This document shows positions 1 to 6,508 of a stretch of 11,373 bases of DNA, one piece after another (within the stretch, counting starts at the first letter, position 1; each line of letters opens with the position of its first letter). Origin of the DNA: Thalassiosira profunda (Eukaryota; Bacillariophyta; Thalassiosirophyceae; Thalassiosirales; Thalassiosiraceae); NCBI GenBank assembly GCA_036939355.1, contig JALLAP010001121.1:1-11373 (forward strand), given 5' to 3'. The translations under genes were made by a program, and so were the position numbers. The notes below the pieces were generated by a model that saw only the letters and a list, made by a program, of their open reading frames with translations, did not search any database and was not told the origin of the DNA.

Positions 1-1312
1 TCACCGAGTTGTAATCCCGAGTGAAGGCGGCGTCAATGGGCCGCGACAAGTCAACAGTTTTGGAATGTGGCAATTTAGCAAGTGGCAGCTGCCTGCGCGC
101 CTCTTCATGATTCTCACTCAGCATTGTGTCGAGCAAATCATCCATGGGCCGCAATACCAACGAATCGAAGTCCAAGTGAACGGCCAATTTGTGCTCGATT
201 AGCCCGTACACATGCAATTTGAGCATCTCCGTGTAGCCGCAGCATCCATCGTTGTACATCATCATCCGCAGCTTGTCGGGACCCTCGCCCGGCCGAGGCG
301 CCGTTGGACCGTCTGCCGGACGCTGCATTCCCACAAATCCCTGATTCTTCAACTCGGCGTAGTGCCCGCCTCCCTCATCCGTCAACTCGAACAAGGGCAC
401 GATGGGCGGCCGGTGGAGGACAGTGTACCCAATCTTTTGAAGGAAGCGCGCGCACTCCCCGGGCTTGCCGGTCTTGTCAGGCGATGCCTGCGGATCCACG
501 ATGACGTAGGCGCGATAGCGGTACCTTCCTCCTTTTCCGCCGTAGAGTGGGCGCATATCATCCGTTGTTGTCACCGAATGGCCCGCCTTCTCCATCTGTT
601 CTTCTATCGGAACCCAACCGTACGAATTTCTTCGAATGCTGTGCAACAATACCGCGGCGCCATCCAACCCGCCTCTATGTTTGGGCCCGCACTTTGTGAG
701 CGTGGTGACGTAGGCAATCACCGGCGGGAGCTCTGCGCCTGTTTCCGGGTCTTTATCCGGAGGCAGGGGCGGCACCGGATCCGGATCATGCGTCTTCCAA
801 AAGCCAATTTTGTCGTTTGTCTCTTTCAGCGCCGCCCGAAGGCGCCACCCCTTGTTCTTGGGCGTGGGCTCGAACGTGCCCGCGTTGACTTTAGTGGGGT
901 GTTTGGTTGGGGGGCGGGCATTTTGTTTGGGAGTTGGATGTTTGTTGTCAGCGACAGCGCCATCGTTGGTGCTTGCTGCGTGAGAAGGGACGGGCGCGGC
1001 GGCCGGGGAGCTGCCAAGCTTCTGATAGGCCAGGAACTCCACGAGGAGCCCCGCCGAGAAGAGGACGACCAATAGGCACACAAAGCCGGCGTTGCACCCC
1101 GATCTCTGCCTCGGTGCACCCCCAACCAGACGACGCCGCCTGGGGGGCGTCGGCAAAAGGACGATGCCGCCGTCGGCCTCGGCCTTATTTCCTCTGCGAC
1201 GGACGATCATTGGCGCCCCGGCCTGCCGCCCGACCCCGCTCTGCCACCCCTCGTTGCCGCCCAGGGGGTCGAACGCTAACGCAGAACGCAGTTTTGTGCA
1301 CGAGAGAAGCAT
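1..1312 (-). CDS. GT8-like glycosyltransferase, type II membrane protein, 3' end cut by the window edge
   Basis: One frame stays open from 1312 down to the left edge, giving about 437 residues and no C-terminus. In order there is a basic N-terminus (RRRRLVGGAPRQR), one hydrophobic segment (CLLVVLFSAGLLVEFLA, about residues 79-95), a Pro/Lys-rich stem to about 195, and a catalytic domain starting at IAYVTTLTKCG (about 198). The DxD-type site is HLDFDSLVLRPMDDL, with D381 and D383, preceded by a CCGYTEMLKLHVYGL stretch. DxD followed by a hydrophobic strand and a second Asp pair is typical of GT8-type nucleotide-sugar transferases such as glycogenin and galactinol synthase relatives, where the site binds metal and the nucleotide sugar. 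The layout suggests a Golgi enzyme with a lumenal catalytic domain; donor and acceptor are unknown. ATG 1312 has A at -3 and is preferred. ATG 1210 is a weaker alternative that keeps the membrane segment. The gene is divergent from the phosphatase. Confidence 0.82.
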   Translation of the reverse strand, partial: MLLSCTKLRSALAFDPLGGNEGWQSGVGRQAGAPMIVRRRGNKAEADGGIVLLPTPPRRRRLVGGAPRQRSGCNAGFVCLLVVLFSAGLLVEFLAYQKLGSSPAAAPVPSHAASTNDGAVADNKHPTPKQNARPPTKHPTKVNAGTFEPTPKNKGWRLRAALKETNDKIGFWKTHDPDPVPPLPPDKDPETGAELPPVIAYVTTLTKCGPKHRGGLDGAAVLLHSIRRNSYGWVPIEEQMEKAGHSVTTTDDMRPLYGGKGGRYRYRAYVIVDPQASPDKTGKPGECARFLQKIGYTVLHRPPIVPLFELTDEGGGHYAELKNQGFVGMQRPADGPTAPRPGEGPDKLRMMMYNDGCCGYTEMLKLHVYGLIEHKLAVHLDFDSLVLRPMDDLLDTMLSENHEEARRQLPLAKLPHSKTVDLSRPIDAAFTRDYNSV

Positions 1313-1465
1313 CGTTTATTTTTTCCTCTCCCTCGCTTGCTTGCATAGCATGCAACAAAACGTTTTCTCCACTTCCATCCCCTCCGCCCCACCTCCTCGC
1401 GGCCGCGGTCCAGCATTGTTGCTAGGTCCTGGTCCAGTCACTGTCATAGTCCAGCGACGCACAAG
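1313..1465. promoter_or_regulatory. Divergent intergenic region, candidate bidirectional promoter
   Basis: This 153-bp interval separates the divergent start codons of the glycosyltransferase and the phosphatase. It contains a pyrimidine-rich tract (about 1317-1336) and an inverted repeat, TTGCAT-AGC-ATGCAA, at 1341-1355. The ATG inside the right arm (1350) opens a 39-codon frame whose TGA overlaps the phosphatase start codon. No clear TATA box was found. Promoter function is inferred from gene orientation only. Confidence 0.45.
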
Positions 1466-2407
1466 ATGACGCTCTCCCTGCCCAGCGCTCCGGCGGCCGT
1501 CCGGTCCCACGCCAGCCCCTCGCCCCCCAGCAAACCCCTGCCTCCCGTCGACACTCTCTTCGTATGGGATTTCGATTGGACCGTCGTCAATTGCAATTCG
1601 GACGAGTTCGTCCCGGCCCACTTCCTCGGGAATGCCGAGAGCACCCGCCGCCTTCACGAGTATTGGGAAAAGTTCGGCACCGAGGGGAAGGATGGGTGGC
1701 ATGAGTGCATCTCGGCTATCATCAACGATTGCATTCGAGAGAAGGGGTGCAACAGAAAGGAGATACAGGAGGTAGCGGCGAGCATGCCGTATTTGGAAGA
1801 GGTTCGGGGTGCAATTGAGAATGTTGGGACCTATGCGAGGTGCGGCCAGATGATCATCTCCGACGGAAATGATGACTTTATCCATGCATTTTTGGAGGGG
1901 AATGGCCTTGCAAAGTGCTTTTGCCACGGGGTGGAGACAAACTTTGCACAGTATGATGGCGATGATGCAAACGGGGGCATTCAGTTCAGCGTGGTGCACC
2001 AATCCAAAAAGTACGGAGGGCACAGCTGTCCGACATGCCCAACCAACCTTTGCAAAACCCAGGTGCTGCGAGATATCTTGAGCAGGTTGGACGGCGAAAG
2101 CAGACCCCGTGTTGTTTATGTGGGCGATGGTGCCAATGATGCTTGTCCCGGGTTGCGCGTCCTTGAGGATGGAGATGTGCTGTTCGCAAGAGGTGGCTTC
2201 AAAGTGGCCGATCCCAACTCGAAGACAGGCCCTCAACCCGACGCAGAACCATCGGAAGGGAAGGGGGGGTTTGCCATCCTATCAGTTCTAAAAAAGGCAG
2301 AAGAGGAGGGATTGAGGCCCAAGTGTCGCGTGTCTCCTTGGGAAACCGGATCGCAGCTGCGTTCCCTCGTCAGGGGTATTTTGGACAAAGGGAGTGGCGA
2401 AACCTAA
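1466..2407 (+). CDS. PHOSPHO1/PHOSPHO2-like HAD-superfamily phosphatase
   Basis: The 313-residue protein shows the HAD phosphatase motifs in order. Motif I is WDFDWTVVNCNSDEFV, with presumed nucleophile D35 and acid/base D37. Motif II is S132 in MIISDGND. The family-typical CPTCPTNLCK carries the motif III lysine K197. Motif IV is YVGDGANDACP, with D221 and D225. The NSD after motif I and the Cys-rich lysine motif mark the PHOSPHO family. Its characterised members hydrolyse phosphocholine and phosphoethanolamine (PHOSPHO1, plant PECP1) or pyridoxal phosphate (PHOSPHO2); the substrate cannot be told here. There is no convincing signal peptide; the first 28 residues are Pro/Ser-rich and probably disordered, so the enzyme is likely cytosolic. 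ATG 1466 has A at -3. The gene is intact, intron-free and converges with the coiled-coil gene 107 bp downstream. Confidence 0.9.
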   Translation: MTLSLPSAPAAVRSHASPSPPSKPLPPVDTLFVWDFDWTVVNCNSDEFVPAHFLGNAESTRRLHEYWEKFGTEGKDGWHECISAIINDCIREKGCNRKEIQEVAASMPYLEEVRGAIENVGTYARCGQMIISDGNDDFIHAFLEGNGLAKCFCHGVETNFAQYDGDDANGGIQFSVVHQSKKYGGHSCPTCPTNLCKTQVLRDILSRLDGESRPRVVYVGDGANDACPGLRVLEDGDVLFARGGFKVADPNSKTGPQPDAEPSEGKGGFAILSVLKKAEEEGLRPKCRVSPWETGSQLRSLVRGILDKGSGET

Positions 2408-2514
2408 TTATCACAATTCTACTCGAACAATACGACGCCTCTCCTTTCTGATATGGCTGCACCGCAAACATAATCTCGTTCGCTGCCGCAGCAAAATTGC
2501 CTTGTCAGGGACGT

Positions 2515-3408
2515 CTATTTGGTGGAGGATGAAGAAGAGAGCGGTCCTTTGCTCGTGCTCCCCCTCCTTTTTCTATAAGCTGATGACTTCTTCTGCGCTC
2601 CCCCGCCTTTTGGCAGCAAAACCTCCAGCGCCTTTTGCATCTGCACCGTGTCCACTTTGAGCAGTTTATTCTCATTCTCCAGTTGCTTCATTTTCTTTGC
2701 CATCTGGCCAATTGTAAGCTTGCTCTGGAAGAGATTGCTGATCAGACGGTCTTTTTCTGCGGTCAGGGACTCAATATGCCTGTCTATCTCCTGCTGCTGA
2801 ATGTCCCGATGAATGCTCAACTCAGTTTGCAGTTCCCTGTTCTCCCGCTCCAGTTGAAAAGCGTTCCCCGCCTGCTCACCAGAGGTGATCTTGCACTCGC
2901 TGAGTTCGCTTTTGAGACGCGCATTTTCCGCAGAGAGGGATTTGATCCGTTCGTCCATCTCGTGCTGATCGATGTTCAACTCCTTATACAGGTTGTCCGC
3001 CCTTGCCATGGCCAGGTCAGTTTCCAACTGCTCTGCTCTGGCCCCAGCTTCCTGCGCTTGCGTGCGTTCAACGGCAAGGGAGTGCTCTAACTTTTCTGCC
3101 CTTGCCTCGGCCTTCACCTTTGACCAACGCAGGCGCTGAAACTCGCTCTGCATATCGCGGATTAACTTTTGCAGCTCCTCCGCCGATTCACTTGATTGCA
3201 GATTGTTGCTTAATGTAAATCCGGACATTCCAATCGAACCAGCAGATGCAGGGGACGGTAACGAATGTTGACTGTTAGAAATGTCCGCGGGATGGGGAGA
3301 CTGAGGACGACGCGCCAAACGCGATGCATGGGACGTTGTGGAGCCATTATCTGGTGTCAGTGGAAGCTTGGGCACCGGGCTGATTTCACTGCATATCATC
3401 GATTGCAT
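2515..3408 (-). CDS. Coiled-coil protein of unknown function
   Basis: From ATG 3408 this encodes 297 residues. The first 70 or so are Ser/Pro-rich and low in complexity. Residues about 74-264 form a nearly continuous coiled coil rich in Glu, Lys, Gln and Leu (for example MKQLENENKLLKVD). The tail is basic and ends in a Ser run (YRKRRGSTSKGP then SSSSS). Two coil segments of about 40 residues resemble each other: KELNIDQHEMDERIKSLSAE and TELSIHRDIQQQEIDRHIES, each followed by an SL(S/T)AE-type stretch, which suggests an internal duplication. No family is recognised; a scaffold or cytoskeletal role would be a guess. The frame stays open upstream to a TGA near 3675 without another ATG, so either translation starts at 3408 or an upstream exon is spliced on. 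It converges with the phosphatase and diverges from the cupin gene. Confidence 0.68.
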   Translation of the reverse strand: MQSMICSEISPVPKLPLTPDNGSTTSHASRLARRPQSPHPADISNSQHSLPSPASAGSIGMSGFTLSNNLQSSESAEELQKLIRDMQSEFQRLRWSKVKAEARAEKLEHSLAVERTQAQEAGARAEQLETDLAMARADNLYKELNIDQHEMDERIKSLSAENARLKSELSECKITSGEQAGNAFQLERENRELQTELSIHRDIQQQEIDRHIESLTAEKDRLISNLFQSKLTIGQMAKKMKQLENENKLLKVDTVQMQKALEVLLPKGGGAQKKSSAYRKRRGSTSKGPLSSSSSTK

Positions 3409-3503
3409 GGGCTGATTGTGCTGCAAGTGCTGGGGCCCGCGAGAATAGACTGCCAGATCAGAATTACCCGACACAGAGGACGTTGCGTTGGAGGACGCAG
3501 CGC

Positions 3504-3656
3504 TCAAGCGCTGACAGCCCGCTCCCGAGAAACATGCACGGTTGAAGGGGTGGTATCTTGTTGCCTCCGGCAGCGGCTGATGACCAATTCCTCCAGACGA
3601 TCCGGCGCATCCCTCCGCAAAATGTCTTTGCGCGCCGCCGGCATCATTTCGTTCAT
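3504..3656 (-). other. Possible 5' exon or upstream ORF of the coiled-coil gene
   Basis: An ATG at 3656 opens a 50-codon frame (MNEMMPAARKDILRRD, then RLEELVISRCRRQQ) that ends in a TGA at 3506-3504, just where the coiled-coil frame continues in another phase. The composition looks protein-like, and this frame is open upstream to 3836 without an earlier ATG. One reading removes a 29-nt GT-AG segment (GTGCATG to GCTGTCAG, about 3511-3539), which would join it in phase to the coiled-coil frame; that is very short for an intron. Other possibilities are a one-base sequence error or a simple upstream ORF. I cannot choose between these from sequence alone. Confidence 0.3.
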
Positions 3657-3845
3657 GGCTCTGACAGAACGGTCAACACCAATCCCGACAGCGCGCCCTT
3701 CGCTCAGTGCAGGGAGGGCAGCAAGGTGCCGTATGAGCGGGGTATGGCGAGGGGTGCTAGGAGGGCGCTTCGGACTTCGGATGAGTATTTCTAAAACCGC
3801 GGTCTTGTATCTACGATATCTCTTGGAGCTTGGAGGTCAACCTGA
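3657..3845. other. Intergenic stretch with an open minus-strand frame but no recognised gene
   Basis: Between the putative coiled-coil leader and the fold-back element I see no recognised gene. The minus strand is open from 3836 in the frame of the 3656 ATG (it reads KRYRRYKTAVLEIL and further on ALSEGRAVGIGVDRSV). It has no start codon of its own, so it is either untranslated leader or part of an unseen spliced exon. Confidence 0.3.
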
Positions 3846-3852
3846 GGCTACC
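3846..3852. repeat. Left GGCTACC direct repeat, candidate target-site duplication
   Basis: GGCTACC directly abuts the left 19-bp terminal inverted repeat and matches the copy at 4138-4144 exactly. A slightly larger sequence, CCTGAGG, also occurs on both flanks (3841-3847 and 4143-4149), which complicates the exact duplication boundary. Confidence 0.5.
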
Positions 3853-4137
3853 CAAGGAAATTACACAGGGGTTGAATGGCGGGGGGAGGGCGCGGACCTT
3901 CTCTGGTGTCGCTTCGCAATGTCATTGACGGACGATGCCAGACCAAATTCACGTGAGTTTGGCCAAACCCGCTGGTCACGTGAATTTGGTCTGGCATGCG
4001 TCCGGCTTCGCAGTGTCATTGGCGTTAAGTAACGTGCGACATTGATACTGCGAAGGACACCAGAGAAGGTCCGCCAGCCAAAGCACGGCGAAGCAAGGGC
4101 GCGCCAACAGCCATTTAGCCCCTGTGTAATTTCCTTG
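3853..4137. mobile_element. MITE-like fold-back element with 19-bp terminal inverted repeats
   Basis: The ends are perfect 19-bp inverted repeats: CAAGGAAATTACACAGGGG at 3853-3871 and its reverse complement at 4119-4137. A 7-bp direct repeat, GGCTACC, lies immediately outside both ends (3846-3852 and 4138-4144), as expected of a target-site duplication. Inside, a second pair of 19-bp arms (GCGGACCTTCTCTGGTGTC at 3892-3910, inverted at 4056-4074) encloses a third pair of 22-bp arms (3935-3956 and 3976-3997). The element is 285 bp and has no coding capacity, which fits a miniature inverted-repeat element. The CAAGG-type ends recall hAT elements, but those usually make 8-bp duplications, so the class is left open. 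Confidence 0.65.
3935..3997. repeat. Central long palindrome with two TCACGTGA boxes
   Basis: Two perfect 22-bp arms (3935-3956 and 3976-3997; the left begins ATGCCAGACC and ends TTCACGTGA) flank a 19-nt spacer. The spacer itself contains a 12-bp perfect palindrome, GTTTGGCCAAAC, at 3957-3968. The arms carry TCACGTGA at 3949-3956 and 3976-3983, a CACGTG core recognised by bHLH and bZIP factors in other eukaryotes. The outer parts extend imperfectly (CGGAC-G against CGGAC-GC). The structure could form a strong hairpin or cruciform. Confidence 0.75.
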
Positions 4138-4144
4138 GGCTACC
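4138..4144. repeat. Right GGCTACC direct repeat, candidate target-site duplication
   Basis: This is an exact copy of 3846-3852 in the same orientation, immediately outside the right terminal inverted repeat. A direct repeat flanking inverted ends is the usual footprint of DNA-transposon insertion. Confidence 0.5.
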
Positions 4145-4163
4145 TGAGGGAAGAAGCTATCCC

Positions 4164-4173
4164 GTCACGTGAC
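4164..4173. promoter_or_regulatory. G-box-like GTCACGTGAC upstream of the cupin gene
   Basis: The 10-bp perfect palindrome GTCACGTGAC lies 121 bp upstream of the preferred ATG at 4294 and outside the fold-back element. It repeats the TCACGTGA core found twice inside the element, making three copies within about 225 bp. CACGTG elements bind bHLH or bZIP regulators in many eukaryotes; use here is inferred. Confidence 0.4.
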
Positions 4174-4293
4174 CACAAAATCACGCCTGCGGCAGGCAGC
4201 AGGCGGGCATGCATGCAGCGCGCAGAGGAACTCTCAAAGACTGCGGCGCTCTCGCCTCCTCCAGCCCGCCCACGCCGCCTCGCCGCCATCAAC

Positions 4294-6418
4294 ATGAAGC
4301 TCTCCACGCTCCTCCCATCGGTCATCCTGGGGGCGGCGTCAGCCCCGTTAGTATTTGCTGCGGCGTCGGCAGATGAGGCGGCGGTCGATGCGGATGTTGA
4401 TGTGTCACGAGATGCGCAGCAAGTTGAAGTGGAGCCATCAGAAGATATCGACGCTGAAACAAAGCCATTGGGAGATATCCACGCAGGTGGTAACAGTGGA
4501 GAAGGAGATATTATCGCGGCTGATGATGTAGGAGAGTCTGCCGTCGAGCCCGACGATCTCTCTCCTTCACTCCCCTCCGCGCTGATAAAGGCTGCGCGTG
4601 TGGGAGCAAAGCTGCGTGAGGCCCGAAGCTCGCACACCGATTCAGGCGAAAACGCACAAGACGCAGCACAAGAACCCGATATGGAGAGTCCAAACACCAA
4701 CGCTGTGAATACTGAGGGTACTGCAAACAATCCAAAGCCTCCGTTGACTGGCTGTGCTTGGGGCGCGATGGGGTGCAAGAAGGGAAAGATGGGCGCGGGC
4801 GCTGGACCTGTCGGCGACACAAATGCCTCTGCAGCCGATGGTGATGGGGAGTCGGAGGATATAAAGCCTCCCTCGTCATCATTTGCAGGATCTGCCAACA
4901 GGAGGATTGAGGCGCACCTGAGAGGCCGGGGGGCGGCGCTGGGAAAACGGAGGAATACGTCCGCTCCGGACGACGGGCAGCCTATCATACGACCCAACAC
5001 GTCCACATTTGGCTCTGGGCACAACCCACCGCAGGGGTTCAAGCTGGCGGGGCGCATCGTGACATCTCCATCCGATGGGCTGTCGTACTTCTTGGATTCG
5101 CCGCAAGTCGATCCCGAAGACAGCGCCATTCCCTATGCATACCTGGAGTGTGGGCCCACCATCGAATCAACAACAGAGCCTTTCTCCCTCACTGACATGG
5201 TGCTCAGGCACTTCCCTGCCGCCGCCTCAGTGGAACACTGGGCCAATCTCGGAGGAGGGGTCACCATCGAAACTGCCGACGCGGACGAAGCATTTAGCGA
5301 AGAGAGCGGGCCCAATTATATCGAGGGCAACCACGAGGGGCAGCCCAAGCTTCTCGTGGCGCTCTCGCCTATTGAGATAACGGTTTCAGGAAACGACGAG
5401 GAGTCCAGGATCTTCGCGCCGGGGGAAGTGATACTGATGGAGGATACGCTTGGGAAGGGCCACAAGATGAACGCAGTGCACGCGGGCCCCGAGGCGCATG
5501 GGCGTGATTTGAGCGTGCTGATGGTATCTCTTCCTCATACGGTGCATTATCCTGCGTACGATGGGCTGGAAGGCTCGTCTTATTCCAGCGAGAGTGCCGA
5601 TGAAGACGAGGATGATCCAACAACAACCGTACCGATGCATGGTGCACCAGCGGACTCATCGGCGTCCTCGCCGCCAACGACATACGGGGCAGAACATGCT
5701 CTCTTTGGATTTGGTCCCAAGCATCTGCACCAGAAACCTCGCAGCCTGCGCAAACAGGCTTCCTTGTATGCAGAGATGAGGAAACCGTGCCCACTCGAGT
5801 ATGACTCGGCATACTCTTCGCTGTTCACGCCAGCTCACAACCCCTACCGGACATTGAGGCACAGCAGACGGAGCCCACGTTGGAGTGCGAAAGACGAACA
5901 GNCCAGCTCACAACCCCTACCGGACATTGAGGCACAGCAGACGGAGCCCACGTTGGAGTGCGAAAGACGAACAGCAACCCAAAGAGTCGTCTTTTGATGA
6001 GGTGTACCATCCGCCACCGGGATTCTCCACCTACGAGAAACACTCGATACTCTTCGACTACCTGCCGTCCCTCCGACGCACAATGCTCTTTGGGATGGGG
6101 CTCTCGATGACCTCGTCGTTCATCTACTGCGTCCAGCTGCTCTACCCGCCACTGCTGGTCCTGTGGGGCGGCGCGACGATGGTGGTAGGAGGATCCCTGC
6201 TAAGCGTGCTGGCCGCACGAAGGGGCTACCGAAATTGGGTGGCGAATTGGGAAGAGGAATGGCGGTGGAAGCGCGAGGTGAAGAGGAATCGGATGAATAG
6301 GGAGGAGATGATGCAGGAACGAGCCGAGGAAATCATACGCGACGAGATACAGAACCAATCAGAGAATGACGAGAATGAGACAATGGATGCTGAGTTGTCT
6401 GGGAGAACAGAGTCCTGA
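4294..6418 (+). CDS. Secretory, membrane-anchored cupin-like protein (interrupted by an assembly junction)
   Basis: ATG 4294 has A at -3 and begins a signal-peptide-like sequence (MKLSTLLPSVILGAASAP). A long acidic, low-complexity region follows to about residue 245. Residues about 250-420 look cupin-like: the segment EITVSGNDEESRIFAPGEVI then LMEDTLGKGHKMNA (about 361-394, H390) matches the strand-turn-strand pattern seen in small cupins. A Ser/Asp/Glu linker precedes a hydrophobic stretch (about 573-615, MLFGMGLSMTSS to GGSLLSVLA), perhaps two helices, and a charged tail with REEMMQERAEEIIRDE. As printed, the frame breaks at an N (5902) flanked by a 72-bp duplication. Removing 73 nt joins the two parts in frame, giving about 683 residues. 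No enzyme activity is evident. An in-frame ATG at 4213 would add 27 residues before the signal peptide and is less likely. Confidence 0.75.
5830..5974. repeat. 72-bp exact duplication flanking a single N (assembly join)
   Basis: Positions 5830-5901 and 5903-5974 are identical over 72 bp, separated by one N at 5902. Both copies encode PAHNPYRTLRHSRRSPRWSA in the frame of the part of the gene they adjoin, and together the duplication and N add 73 nt, which shifts the frame. This is best read as two contigs joined without merging their overlap. Confidence 0.9.
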
Positions 6419-6508
6419 ACAATTTGCTACGCCAAATAATCTGATATGCACTTGGCGGCTTCGCAGACTTTCGACTTCGCTCTGGGATGAAGCGTTTCAA
6501 GAACATGA

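Noticed and set aside
212..1075. Plus-strand open frame of about 287 codons
   Set aside because: It is the shadow of the glycosyltransferase; the minus strand has the membrane segment and DFD motif.
1316..2236. Minus-strand open frame of about 306 codons
   Set aside because: It is antisense to the phosphatase, whose catalytic motifs I can read on the plus strand.
3505..3507. TTG as the start of the coiled-coil protein
   Set aside because: TTG is not a normal eukaryotic start. The first in-frame ATG is at 3408, or an upstream exon supplies the start.
3265..4032. Plus-strand open frame across the coiled-coil gene and the fold-back element
   Set aside because: It runs antisense to the coiled-coil gene and through inverted repeats, with no protein-family features.
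4213..4293. Earlier in-frame ATG for the cupin protein
   Set aside because: It has T at -3 and would bury the signal peptide behind 27 basic and Pro-rich residues. ATG 4294 gives a proper signal sequence.
4294..4380. Plastid-targeting signal with an ASAF-type motif
   Set aside because: The sequence has AASAP rather than an aromatic residue after the cleavage site, so ordinary ER targeting is more likely.
4140..5129. Long minus-strand open frame of about 329 codons
   Set aside because: It lies antisense to the cupin gene and is explained by GC-rich, Ser/Ala/Pro-rich composition. No family motif is seen, and the plus strand has a signal peptide and a domain.
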